Shown one piece after another: positions 46,535-57,302 of a DNA stretch of 64,000 nucleotides (position 1 is the stretch's first letter; each line of letters opens with the position of its first letter). The DNA comes from Crossaster papposus (lineage: Eukaryota; Echinodermata; Asteroidea; Velatida; Solasteridae), in contig JBAIAA010000347.1 of the NCBI GenBank assembly GCA_037893245.1, positions 265,876 through 329,875 on the forward strand, given 5' to 3'. The position numbers were made by a program, and so were the translations under genes. The notes beneath the pieces were generated by a model. That model worked only from the letters and a program-made list of their open reading frames with translations, had not been told where the DNA came from and ran no database searches.

Positions 46535-46700
46535 CGTGGTGTAAGTTCCCCCAATCAATAACAAGGATCTGTATGTCAGTTATATAATTTTTGATGATAC
46601 AACGGACTTGACTCGGTCCCAACTTTAATCGTTTTAGTTTCCTTTGAAATCTTCCTAAGAACCTTATCATGTCACGTAAACAAAAAAGATTTGTAGAAAA
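46535..46700 (+). repeat. Dispersed duplicate, empty-site copy
   Basis: Matches 51245-51560 without the 177-bp MITE: AACAAGGATCTGTATGTC, GATGATACAACGGACT, TTTGAAATCTTCCTAAGAAC, TATCATGTCACG. TTA at 46580-46582 is the unoccupied target. Confidence 0.8.
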
Positions 46701-46704
46701 GAGA

Positions 46705-46772
46705 TGCGAGTTTTAATTGCTTATTCATTGTATATAGAGGCACAGTATGTAGAGCCCAGCAGGACCAGGTAG
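46705..46772 (+). repeat. Single outlying unit of the 93-bp minisatellite
   Basis: AGATGCGAGTTTTAATTGC..., TGTATATAGAGGCAC, GAGCCCAGCAGGACCAGG: one diverged unit of the array at 50190-51130, again next to a copy of the 46535/51245 duplicate. Confidence 0.7.
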
Positions 46773-46849
46773 AACTAGACATGTGTTTGTGGCCAAACAC
46801 AGAGCTATTTCAGATGTCTAAAATGACTTTCAATATGTGGGTGGTGGTC

Positions 46850-49800
46850 TAGTGTGTATCAAGTCTGAAATCGATCGGATTTACCAAAGTGCCAAATATA
46901 TTGCTTGAAAAAACGTGTACAGATGCTATTAACAATTTATTGTGACGTCACATGGCCCACGATGACGTCATCATCACGAGTTTTTTCTTGGCCCTCCTGA
47001 AGTTGGTGGTCGAAGAGTGTGCTAATGCTAGGAGTCCACTGGGCCGCGCCAGTTGGTGCCAGTTCGCGCAAAAGATTATGTGATTGGCGCGTAGTGGTTC
47101 GCTGTGGCGCCGAATTAATGTCCGCTCGGCATGTGTCGCCAAGTGGAATAAACTGGGTGCCATATGGCGTGCGCCAAATGCCACCCGGCTTGCTCCAAAA
47201 TGTTGCGCCAGTTTGCGCCAGTTCGCGCCATTACACGGCCATTTGATTCCAAAATTCACCCTGTTGGCGCCATTCGCGCCAATAGACGGCTACTTTGCGC
47301 CACTTGGTGATTAGTTTGTGCCAAAGGTCGCCAAATTGGTTTGAACTTGCCGCCGCTTGGCGCTACTTGCCGACTATATAAATACCGGCCATCGGCTACC
47401 TGGTTCAGACCCTCCTCAGCTGCTGTTGCTAGGAGTCCACTGGGCCAGCGCCAGTTGGTGCCAGTTCGCGCAAAAGATTATGTGATTGGCGCGTAGTGGC
47501 TCGCTGTGGCGCCGAATTAATGTCCGCTCGGCATGTGTCGCCAAGTGGAATAAACTGGGTGCCATATGGCGTGCGCCAAATGCCACCCGGCTTGCTCCAA
47601 AATGTTGCGCCAGTTTGCGCCAGTTCGCGCCATTACACGGCCATTTGATTCCAAAATTCACCCTGTTGGCGCCATTCGCGCCAATAGACGGCTACTTTGC
47701 GCCACTTGGTGATTAGTTTGTGCCAAAGGTCGCCAAATTGGTTTGAACTTGCCGCCGCTTGGCGCTACTTGCCGACTATATAAATACCGGCCATCGGCTA
47801 CCTGGTTCAGACCCTCCTCAGCTGCTGTTGCTAGGAGTCCACTGGGCCAGCGCCAGTTGGTGCCAGTTTGCGCCAATGCAATTTGCTGTGGCGCCTAGTG
47901 TCGCCAATAAGGTGCCTAGTGGCGTGTAGTGGCTCAAACTGCCTCCCAGCTGGCTCGTGGTGGCCCGTAACGGCACCAAATTTGAATGTGGCGGCAAGAA
48001 AATTTCAAAATGTTTGAAATTTTCGTCGCGCCACTTGCATCGAGCAATCAGCGCCAAGTGTCCGCCAAGTGGCACCAAATGGCGCGAACATATCGCCCTT
48101 TGGCGCAAACAATCCGCCTATTGGAATCCACTGGAATGTAATGGCGCGCGCCAAATAATTCCAACAGAGGCAGATAGCCCGCCAAAGCGCGCCAAATGTG
48201 CAGTGGCGCGAGCCAAACGGCACCCGATTGGTGACTACTTCGCGCCAAATGCCACCTGGTTGCCCGCCATTCGGCGCTACTTGCCGCCTATAAAAGCAGC
48301 TGAGGAGGGTCTGAACCAGGTAGCCGATGGCCGGTATTTATATAGTCGGCAAGTAGCGCCAAGCGGCGGCAAGTTCAAACCAATTTGGCGACCTTTGGCA
48401 CAAACTAATCACCAAGTGGCGCAAAGTAGCCGTCTATTGGCGCGAATGGCGCCAACAGGGTGAATTTTGGAATCAAATGGCCGTGTAATGGCGCGAACTG
48501 GCGCAAACTGGCGCAACATTTTGGAGTAAGCCGGGTGGCATTTGGCGCACGCCATATGGCACCCAGTTTATTCCACTTGGCGACACATGCCGAGCGGACA
48601 TTAATTCGGCGCCACAGCGAGCCACTACGCGCCAATCACATAATCTTTGGCGCGAACTGGCACCAACTGGCGCTGGCCCAGTGGACTCCTAGCATGTATG
48701 AACAACATCTCTACTAAATATGGCGCAACTTGGCGCGCGCCATTACATTCCAGTGGATTCCAATAGGCGGATTGTTTGCGCCAAAGGGCGATATGTTCGC
48801 GCCATTTGGTGCCACTTGGCGGACACTTGGCGCTGATTGCTCGATGCAAGTGGCGCGACGAAAATTTCAAACATTTTGAAATTTTCTTGCCGCCACATTC
48901 AAATTTTGTGCCGTTACGGGCCACCACGAGCCAGTTTGGAGGCAGTTTGAGCCACTACACGCCACTAGGCACCTTATTGGCGACGGTAGGCGCCACGGCA
49001 AATTGCATTGGCGCAAACTGGCGCCAACTGGCGCTGGCCCAGTGGACTCCTAGCATAAGTCTCCAGTCGATCAAATTTACGAAAGTGTCAAAGTCAATAG
49101 TCTAAAGAAAAACGTGTACAAAACCTATGGGTGGAAAATTGAACCTTTAACGTCATGTCACGTGACCTTGAATTACGCAATCGTGCCAAATTTCCTCCAG
49201 AACCACCCGTGGGTGGTGTTCTAAGTGTATGCTAAGTCGGGAGTCGAGTGAATTTACCAAAGTTTCAAAGTCAATGGTCTGAGGGAAAACGTGTACAAAA
49301 CCTATGGGGAAAAATACACCTTTAATGTGACGTCACATAACACCTGATGACGTCATCATGACGTCAACTTAATTTTCGTCTATAACACATCCCGGAATAC
49401 CTGAATACCATGTTTGACCCTAATTGGACTTGTATACTTCCAGAGATATAGAGTCTTAAAACTACACCTTTAATGTGACGTCACATGAACCACAATTATG
49501 TCATCATGACGTCAACCTGATTGTTGTCTATAACACATCCTGGAATACCTGTATACCAAGTTTGACCCCAATCGGACATATACTTTCAGAGATAGAGGGT
49601 CCTATAAACTGCTCCTTTAATGTGACGTCACATGACACCCGATGACGTCATCGTAATGTCATCTTATTTTTCGTCTATAACTCATCCTGGAATACATGAA
49701 TACCAAGATTGACCCCAATCGGACCTGTACTTCCAGAGATAGAGGGTCCTAAAAATGCACCTTTAACGTGACGTCACATGACCCACGATGACGTAATCAT

Positions 49801-50105
49801 GGCGATTTTCCTCTTGGCCCTCCTGAGGATGGTGGTTGAGGTTTATATTAAGTCTAAAGTCAATCGGATTTACCAAAGTGTCAAAGTCAATAGTCTGAAG
49901 GAAAACGTGTACAAAACCTATGGGGAAAAATTGCACCTTTAACGTGACGTCACGTGACCATGAATGACGTAATCGTTACGATTTGTTTCTAGGACTATCT
50001 GTGGTTGGTGGTCTTAGAGTATGCAAAGTCTCAAGTCGATCGGATTTACTAAAGTGTCAAAGTGTACTGGCTGAAAAAAAGTGTACAAATCCTATGGAGA
50101 ATAGT
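46850..50105 (+). repeat. Tandem repeats rich in TGACGTCA (interrupted)
   Basis: Diverged tandem units of about 150-350 bp share AACGTGTACAAAACCTATGG, CACCTTTAACGTGACGTCAC and TCGGATTTACCAAAGTG. Eleven exact TGACGTCA octamers occur (46943, 46963, 49328, 49348, 49359, 49476, 49507, 49623, 49643, 49769, 49945). The array is interrupted by the element at 47026-49055. The octamer is the CRE consensus bound by CREB/ATF proteins; function here is not shown. Confidence 0.75.
47026..49055. mobile_element. 2-kb GGCGC-rich foldback element, Harbinger-type target
   Basis: TAA on both sides (47023-47025, 49056-49058) and inverted ends TGCTAGGAGTCCACTGGGCC. Inside are two 402-bp tandem units (47026 and 47428), a different unit (47830-48296), an inverted copy of the 402-bp unit (48297-48693) and an inverted partial copy of the different unit (48721-49055). 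All are dense in TTGGCGCC/GGCGCCAA words. TATA-like sequences (CTATATAAATA, CTATAAAAG) sit at the unit junctions. The many short frames are mirror images of one another and not genes. Confidence 0.8.
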
Positions 50106-50189
50106 CTGAAACAGAAGGGAAAAAAACACACAAAAAAACAACAAAACTTTAACGATTACAATAGCTGTTTCGGCTGAATTGCCGAAACA

Positions 50190-51130
50190 GCTAAAAAGGG
50201 ATGCGAGATTTGTATAAAGGGATGCGAGTTTAAGTGCATATACATTGTATATAGAGGCACGATAGAGCCCGGTAGGACCAGGTAAACAAAAGGATGCGAG
50301 ATTTGTATTTGGGATGCGAGTTTAATATAAGTGCATATATACATTGTATACAGAGGCACGATAGAGCCCGGTATAGGACCAGGTAAAAAAGGGATGCGAG
50401 GTTTAAGTGCATGTACATGTATATTGTATATATAGAGGCACGGTAGAGCCCGGTATAGGACCAGGGAAAAAAGGGATGCGAGATTTTTAGAAAAGGGATG
50501 CGAGTTTAAGGTGCATATACAAGGTATATAGGCACGGTAGAGCCCGGTATAGGACCAGGAAAAAAAGGGATGCGAGATTTTTAGAAAAGGGATGCGAGTT
50601 TTAGGTGCATATACATTGTATATAGGCACGGTAGAGCCCGGTAGGACTAGGTCAAAAGAGGGATGCGAGATTTTTAGAAAAGGGATGCGAGTTTTAGGTG
50701 CATATGCATTGTATATAGGCACGGTAGAGCCCGGTATAGGACCAGAAAAAAAAGGGATGCGAGATTTTTAGAAAAGGGATGCGAGTTTTAGGTGCATATA
50801 CATTGTATATAGGCACGGTAGAGCCCGGTAGGACCAGGTCAAAAAAGGGATGCGAGATTTTTAGAAAAGGGATGCGAGTTTTAGGTGCATATACATTGTA
50901 TATAGGCACGGTACAGCCCGGTAGGACTAGGTCAAAAAAGGGATGCGAGATTTTTAGAAAAGGGATGCGAGTTTTAGGTGCATATACATTGTATATAGGC
51001 ACGGTAGAGCCCGGTAGGCCAGGACTGGGTAAAAAAAAGGGATGCAAGATTTATAGAAAAAGGGTGAGAGTTTTTAGTGCATGTACATTGTATATACACT
51101 GTAGGGCCAGGTAAAAAGAGATGCGAGATT
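50190..51130 (+). repeat. 93-bp minisatellite, about 10 units
   Basis: Unit landmarks: AAAGGGATGCGAGATTTTTA, GGTGCATATACATTGTATAT, GGCACGGTAGAGCCCGGTA. The middle units are nearly identical with spacing 93-94; the outer units have indels. As 93 is divisible by 3, open frames of up to 188 codons arise on the minus strand. Confidence 0.9.
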
Positions 51131-51244
51131 TGTAGAAAATGGTTTTAGTGTTTATAAACAAATGTATGATTATTCATCTTACCTCATCTTATTCAAATTT
51201 AGTCCATTTATTATTCCATGCATGCACACACGATAGACCCACTA

Positions 51245-51565
51245 GTTTGTCCACCAATTATTAACAAGGATCTGTATGTCATCAGTTACGCTCGGTTCAG
51301 ACAGGCGTTCCACAGTCGAATTGAGTCCGACGTCTAAAACGAATAAGGGCGACAAGGCGCGCCAGACGGCGAACGATCGACTGCTGGAGTTGTTAGAGCG
51401 ACTCAGGGGCGACTTCATTTCAATTTGGTTCGGCGCGACTGTGGAACGCCTGTCTGAACCGAGCGTTATATAATTGTTGATGATACAACGGACTCGACTT
51501 GATCCCAACTTCAATCGTTTTAGTTTCTTTTGAAATCTTCCTAAGAACTTTATCATGTCACGTTT
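51245..51565 (+). repeat. Dispersed duplicate, filled-site copy
   Basis: Second copy of the 46535-46700 sequence, interrupted by the MITE at 51289-51465. Confidence 0.8.
51289..51465. mobile_element. 177-bp MITE, PIF/Harbinger-type target
   Basis: Perfect ~30-bp inverted ends (CGCTCGGTTCAGACAGGCGT at the left), flanked by TTA at 51286-51288 and 51466-51468. The paralogous sequence at 46580 shows a single TTA and no insert, which fixes both boundaries. No coding capacity; the 3-bp TWA target points to PIF/Harbinger. Confidence 0.9.
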
Positions 51566-51569
51566 TCGA

Positions 51570-52205
51570 GAAGTTTTCCTTTTTTTATTTACAATTTCCT
51601 CACCATATAATATGTGAGCAGACATACTTCACTGCAAATCGAGATTGGTCAGGGTTTGGAAACACTAGGATTGTGTAGCTGCTAATTATTGAATTTTTCG
51701 TTATACATGTACCTTCACAAAAAAAACATTGCCCCATATTATGAGAACAAACGGGCCACAATGTTGCGAAATTAATCTACGTGACTACAATAATTATGCA
51801 ATTGCATCCAAACACTATTTTACAGAACTGATCAATATAACCTTGTTCTATTTAATATTAGAAGTTGCACGTTAGCTTCCTGAGAACTTACTTTGGTTTC
51901 GGTATAAAATGCAAGTTTGTTCATTCATCACTGACGCCTTAATCTATTTAGCCTCTGCAGAGTTATGGCCCGTGTACTTAAAGAAATCGTATACGTTTGG
52001 TAATTGGAACCCAATGTTTGTTTCAATCCTTTATAGTTATAGATATATACCATAAAACTAACCTGTAAAAAATTCATTTCAGGTGGTAGCGATTTTGAGA
52101 TATTACCAAAAATCTAGAGCGGTTTTATGTCCACGCAGGAAGAATAATCTGCATTGGAATACACAACAAAAGACAAGATGTTAAGATATGATGCCAAAAA
52201 CTCTT
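51570..52205. other. Stretch without a supported gene
   Basis: Nothing recognised. Confidence 0.4.
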
Positions 52206-52214
52206 TATTTTTTG

Positions 52215-52400
52215 CGTAAAAAATTGTTCCCCCCTATTTCAAGAATGGACTGTACAACAGCGTTTCGCAATCGCAGCCTCGAAGGCCCCCCCCCCCCCCC
52301 CCCCCCTCCGCCCCCCCCCCCCCTCCTCCGCCCCTCCGCCCTCCGCCCCTCCGCCCCCCTCCCCCACCCCCCCTCCCCCCCTCCCCTCTGCCCCCCCCCC
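52215..52400 (-). repeat. G-rich dispersed repeat, copy 2 (inverted)
   Basis: The complement matches 43750-43862 (TTCGAGGCTGCGATTGCGAA, GTCCATTCTTGAAATAGGGG) and continues into a 100-bp C-rich tract on the plus strand. Pro/Gly-rich frames here are artefacts. Confidence 0.65.
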
Positions 52401-52689
52401 ATGATAAGGTACATACGTACGGAAGGCCGTTATAAGTGTGTGGTCATGTCAATGACTTCTCTTTAAAAGATGAGGATTTGAACCATTACAACTGGTAAAT
52501 TAACACAATCGAGTATTGAATTTAGGCTATCAGTTTTATGTTTGGACTTTTAACTTTTCACGAGTAGTTCACTGACTGCAAACTTATAATGTCGATTCAT
52601 CAGTTATAGTATATGCGCGTACATGTAATTAGGTATTTTGTTTAATGACGCGTGAAACTCAAAGTCTAAGAATTGGCTGGTGGCCTTCC

Positions 52690-52935
52690 CCACCAATTAA
52701 CTATTTTGTTTACGTGCGGTGGTTTCAGTGTAATTAGCCACACCGAAGTAAATATCTGCATAGGCCGATCAAGCGAGACATGGTTTTCCTGCCCCTGCAG
52801 TGGGGATGTTAAAGAATCTATTAACCACACTACCAGGCCTTGACGTAGCGATCGCAGACCGCAGCCGTACAAGGGATGTCTTTAATAATGCACAAGTAAT
52901 ATGCAGCTTCACGTTTAGCTAAACCTTGTAGAGAC
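52690..52935 (+). repeat. Duplicated repeat with empty TTAA site
   Basis: Contains GCGAGACATGG, GCAGTGGGGATGTTAA (TTAA 52809-52812, unoccupied), TTAACCACACTACCAGGCC, TTGACGTAGCGATCGCAGAC and CTTCACGTTTAGCTAA. The same blocks in permuted order lie at 54490-55110, suggesting tandem units. Confidence 0.75.
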
Positions 52936-54250
52936 TAGAGAGCGATGTTATTCATTGTTCTGGTTAAATACCAATATTTGAAGTTAGGAGCCTTGTTTTA
53001 ACATTTAAAACACATTTTATATAATCATTTTCGAATTAATTATTAGGTAGCCTGTTAGAAAACTGTTCTTTCCTGGCATTATGCGTATGGGAGGAGGGTG
53101 GGGGGGGGTTATATACATGTGGAAAACCCCCCACCCCCCCCCCCCCCCCCCCCCCCCCCCCCACACCCCCACCCCCACCCCCCCCTTTAGTCAAATGTTA
53201 GGGGATATACTATCTTTGTATCAATTTCCCCGTAATTTGTATTTTTTTTTTAAATTTAATTGTCCTGGTAACGTCTCAAACAACAATCAGATTATTGTCT
53301 TGGTCTTTATCTTTTCATTCTTTTCTATTTGTAGTGGGTTAACCAAATACATTTTTTTAATATTCACACCAAAACAAACTCACTTCCCGAAAAGTGATAC
53401 TTCCCGATCCTGCAAGCAGCCATTTTACAAATGGCATCCCTCCACGTTCTAGGGCAATTAGGACCCATTTTGCAACCGTAATTTTAACAACTCTGCCCTC
53501 AGATTGAAGCTAAACAATAACAGGGAGTTGATCCTAGGCTATATTAACACAACCCCACTATATTAAAAAAAATATAGTGGGTGGGGGGACATTTCATGCT
53601 AATGAGCTCGGGTAGAATTGTTTCCTTCAATTAGGGTAGTGCACCCCTAGACACCCGCTCGTGAGCTGTGTCAATAGTGGCTAGGCAACCAATTTCATAA
53701 AACATGTAAGCACAAACATTTGCTTAGCATCAGAATTTATCCTGGGGGGGGGACAGGGTTACAAATCAAATAATTTTAGGGTGGTGTTTATTGTTTGTGA
53801 CTGGTATTCAGCTGGCATTTGCTTAGCATAAAAAGGACAAGCAGTTTTGGCTGGTAACCAGTTTTTATTAAGCAAAGCTGTGTTTGTGCTAAGCGTGTTT
53901 TGTTGCTTACCGGTTTTATGAAAATGGCCCCAGGGCAGGCGCGAGGATAACACGGTGGCTAATCAAACGGTCGCGTGTGACATTTGCATACAAGTGTAAG
54001 CTAAACGAACTGTTTCTGCTGTGCGCATCAATATTCAATATTAAACTCATCACAATTTAATGTAGATTTCCCCGGACGATATCACGAAATGTGCATATTA
54101 ATTTGTAAATTAAAAATACATTGGTTTATTTTCGTTTGGCAATTGATAAGTGCATACAGTCGTTAAAAATAAATTAAATTTGGCGTACGATTTCCCGAAT
54201 TTGCACCGAATTTAGTATTTTGATAATTCAAAAACAAGAACGCTACACTG
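52936..54250. other. Stretch without a supported gene
   Basis: Has a poly-C tract (53128-53162). TATATT/AATATA and CCCAC short inversions occur near 53555-53585. No exon recognised. Confidence 0.4.
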
Positions 54251-54257
54251 GTTAGTA

Positions 54258-54500
54258 TTGCATAAGTCTACATTCATTGATAACAGCAACGTTTGGGAAC
54301 CAGGGAGAAATGGGTTTTTCGAGGGTTGTCAGTCTTTAAATATGCCAGCATTTTATTGGTGGCGATTGGTGGCGAAGTCGAACGCGGCCGGTCACTCCAA
54401 TGGGAGCTACTCCGGGTTGACACGGGTCCGGTGCGCGGTGCTGTGCCTGAGGGAAGGCGACGCCTGTTGCCGGTCCTTAAACTACGGAAACATATTAACT
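54258..54500 (+). CDS. Possible PAN/Apple-like exon fragment
   Basis: An open frame includes GHSNGSYSGLTRVRCAVLCL, then REGDACCRSLNYG. The spacing Cys-x3-Cys-x6-CC-x3-NY recalls the first half of PAN/Apple domains, which mediate protein or carbohydrate binding in secreted proteins. GC content is higher than its surroundings. The right side runs straight into the repeat at about 54490, and no clear splice sites were found, so it may be an exon truncated by that repeat. Confidence 0.3.
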
Positions 54501-55110
54501 ACACTACCTGGCCTTGACGTAGCGATCGCAGACCGCAGCCGTACAAGGGTGTCTTTAATAATACACATGTATTATGAAGAGTACGCTTCACGTTTAGCTA
54601 ACTTTGTAGTGTAATTAGTGTAATTACCCTCGCCGAAATAAATACATGCATGTGCGATTAAGCGAGACATGGTTTCCTGTCCGTGCAGTGGGGATGTTAA
54701 AGGTAGGATACACCATTGGTAATTGCTTGAATTATCATGAATGGGTGGATTGGGGGGGGGGGGGGGGGGGGGTTGAATTTTATAGTAAATATCGTTTACC
54801 TGACCTGTCCGAAGTTTTACAATCATAGATGGCGAGAAAAGCATGAAAAACAGCGTTTGTTGTCAACCGGCGTCGGGCAATTATTCTTATGTTTTTTTGT
54901 TTTTTCGCGATTTGATTTTATAAAATTTAATTTTTCTCAATAATTACAGGATATCTAGTGCACAAAATTTGCTGGATGCGTAGAATCATTATTTACTTTC
55001 AAATGAGTAAGATATTTCTTAATAATTTGGTAGTAAATATTTTCGATATCTGCCAATAGTGTATCCTACCTTTAAGGAACATATTAACCACACTACGGGA
55101 TTGGTAGCGG
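54490..55110 (+). repeat. Duplicated repeat, filled TTAA site
   Basis: Permuted counterpart of 52690-52935 carrying the MITE at 54701-55071; TTAACCACACTAC resumes right after the insert. Confidence 0.75.
54701..55071. mobile_element. TTAA-flanked MITE (piggyBac-like target), copy 3
   Basis: TTAA at 54697-54700 and 55072-55075. Inverted ends AGGTAGGATACACCATTGG and CCAATAGTGTATCCTACCT. The related sequence at 52809-52812 has one TTAA and no insert. A G run (54752-54772) lies near the left end. TTAA is the target of piggyBac and Kolobok; the short ends cannot decide between them. Confidence 0.85.
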
Positions 55111-55499
55111 ATGTGTCCGGTATTGGACCGATTACATGCGTGTTATGTTGTATAATTATTAATAATGAAAAATGGTTGGTCTTACCGTATCAATCAGAAT
55201 GACCTACGGGTTTCTGTATTGGAGAAATGTTTAAAAAGACAAATAAAAGGAGTGACAAGTGTGCTGTCAGGAACTTTTCTCCAGTGGGTTGACCATGAAG
55301 TTGACCTTCCACTGACCCGGCCGCTGTTGAAGGACTGAAATTCCCTGACCGCACATAAAACTGCCAGTGTGTAAACCTCAAGCCCCAATATGAAGAATAA
55401 GTTAAGACAGGATTAAGGTACCAACTTTTACGAGAGTGTGTTGGTAATGTACCCAACGCTGGTTGAAAACGAATGCATTCTTTCTTGCTTTTCTCAGCA
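55076..55499. other. Stretch without a supported gene
   Basis: A 104-codon minus-strand frame ends at 55190, but no domain is recognised. Confidence 0.4.
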
Positions 55500-55625
55500 T
55501 CCATGATTGTAAAACTTTTGACAAGTCAGTTAATATGTACAATACAATACAACCACCCCCCCCCCCCCCCCCCTAATTCACCCGATCATGATAATGCAAG
55601 CAATTACCAATGGTGCATCCTACCT
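55500..55625 (-). mobile_element. TTAA MITE, right end only
   Basis: ATCCATGATTGTAAAACTTT, a C run, then CAATTACCAATGGTGCATCC and TACCT followed by TTAA (55626-55629). Matches the right part of the copy at 9859-10167. It abuts the left limit of the right duplication copy. Confidence 0.7.
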
Positions 55626-55991
55626 TTAAAACATCTCACTCAATAATTCTGGCTTGCTTTTAGGAGCTAAACCTGTGTAATGTCTTAACATTAATGTTGT
55701 AAGGTGCAGGCATCCCAATACATGTTATTGCATGTTTCGTTTTCACGAAAAGACGCGCTTGTTGTGCACAAAATCAGTTTATCGAATGGCGTAAACAATT
55801 GTTTAAAAAGTAAGTAAACTGAAAAATTGGTTTTCACGAAGAGACGGATATCTTTGCTTTTAGTTTTAGTTAAGAAACTATTGTTTTGTTTGCAATTATC
55901 TCAAAACGTTTACATGCCCATCCCTTCCTGAAACCAGTGACGTATTAATGCAAATAGGTTTGAAGGAATTTCAATGTGAACAAAGAAATTA

Positions 55992-56061
55992 GCAAGGCGG
56001 GACTTGAACCTGCGACCTCCGGACCAGTGCTCTACTAACTGAGCTATCTTACCCTATATTA
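55992..56061 (-). repeat. tRNA-derived sequence, right duplication copy
   Basis: Same sequence as 361-430, carried along with the large duplication; the anticodon arm is missing here too. Confidence 0.6.
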
Positions 56062-56290
56062 CGGCGGTCTCCCATATTGTCAGTATCTTTGTTCGAGGCG
56101 CTAGTCAGAATTCATGAACACCAGAATTCCGTGTGGCCAGGGATCACGCCTAATTTTACGATACAACCTGGGAAGCGATATTGTGGGGATCACTCAATGA
56201 GGATATGACATTTTATCTTGAATACACAAATAAACCACAAGGCAAACTGACTATGTACATTTGCATAAATTTGAAAGTAAACAATGACAT

Positions 56291-56366
56291 TGGCAAGGCG
56301 GGACTCAAACCTGCGACATCTGGAATACTGGACCAGTGCTCAACCAATGAGCTATCTTGCCCTATG
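56291..56366 (-). repeat. tRNA-like sequence, right duplication copy
   Basis: Same sequence as 660-735; cloverleaf-like with a non-canonical C at position 33. Confidence 0.55.
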
Positions 56367-56492
56367 TTAGCGAGCTCCTAAATTGTCAGTATTTTTGTCG
56401 CAGTGGTTCGCAATTTTGTCAAATATAGATGTTACAGTCACAAGGTAATGAAGTTTAATAAATCCCCCCTCCCCCCCTTCTTCCACCCCACC

Positions 56493-56707
56493 GTGGCTTT
56501 CATCCAACCAATATGAATGAAACGTATGAAGCGCGATATGTGGCAGAGAACCCCCCCCCCCCCCCCCCTCCCCCCTTCCTCATTTGTGTTGATCATTGTG
56601 TTCCCGGAATCTTAGGAATTATTGTTATGTTTTAAGGGGGGGATGTGTTAGGTAACAATGGTGTTGGGTGTGTATAAGGTATAGGGTATCGTGCTGGGTA
56701 TAGAATG
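56493..56707 (+). repeat. Dispersed repeat with poly-C tract, right duplication copy
   Basis: Same family and position as 862-1080 within the large duplication; the poly-C tract differs in length. Confidence 0.7.
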
Positions 56708-57302
56708 AAAATGTCTACGCATGGTCTATCCTTGCAGCAACGCGTTTGTCCGGGCTACGTAAATTCCCCACAGACTCCAACGGGCGCAATATAAGGTATA
56801 GAAATTGAACAAAGATGACAAATTCCACGACTAGATGAGCATCTTAGCATAGTCCCCTGTAGGCCTACTTTGTTGTTATAACAAACCACAGAAAAAGCTT
56901 TCCTAAATTTAAATAAATTAATTCATGCTGAATATGTAATAACAAAAGCCTAATATGACGACCGGTGTCATCTGGCCAACGATTGGACGGGGCCCCGTTG
57001 GGAGGGCCGTATTGTTTGGCACGTCTTTTGATTGGACAGGAGACGTATACCCTCTACCATGTAGTACGAAACCGTCTAAAACGAAAGAACAATGCCACGA
57101 CTTCTGGGGTCTACTATGGTCACACCATAATACGTTCAACTACGTGCATGACCGTAAGATGTGACCACCGCTTAACTCAGGCAGTTTTATTGTCACCGGT
57201 GATGTTCAGTTATGATAGCTTTCGTGACGGATGCAAATTCAATTTTCCCGCAAGATCAGCGATTACGACAAGCAGTGGGCTGTATTGCTGCGCCGTGACG
57301 CG

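Noticed and set aside
46948-49105. Cluster of ~70-170-codon ORFs with repeated Ala/Trp/His-rich sequence
   Set aside because: The same peptide appears in direct and mirrored copies because the DNA is a foldback element; nothing suggests translation.
50156-51114. Long open frames on both strands with 31-residue repeats
   Set aside because: They follow from a 93-bp (3 x 31) minisatellite; frames exist on both strands and no splice sites or start context support a protein.
52188-52466. Pro-rich and Gly-rich ORFs over the C-rich tract
   Set aside because: Low-complexity C run within a dispersed repeat; also seen at 6673, 14450, 29494-29870 and 53090.
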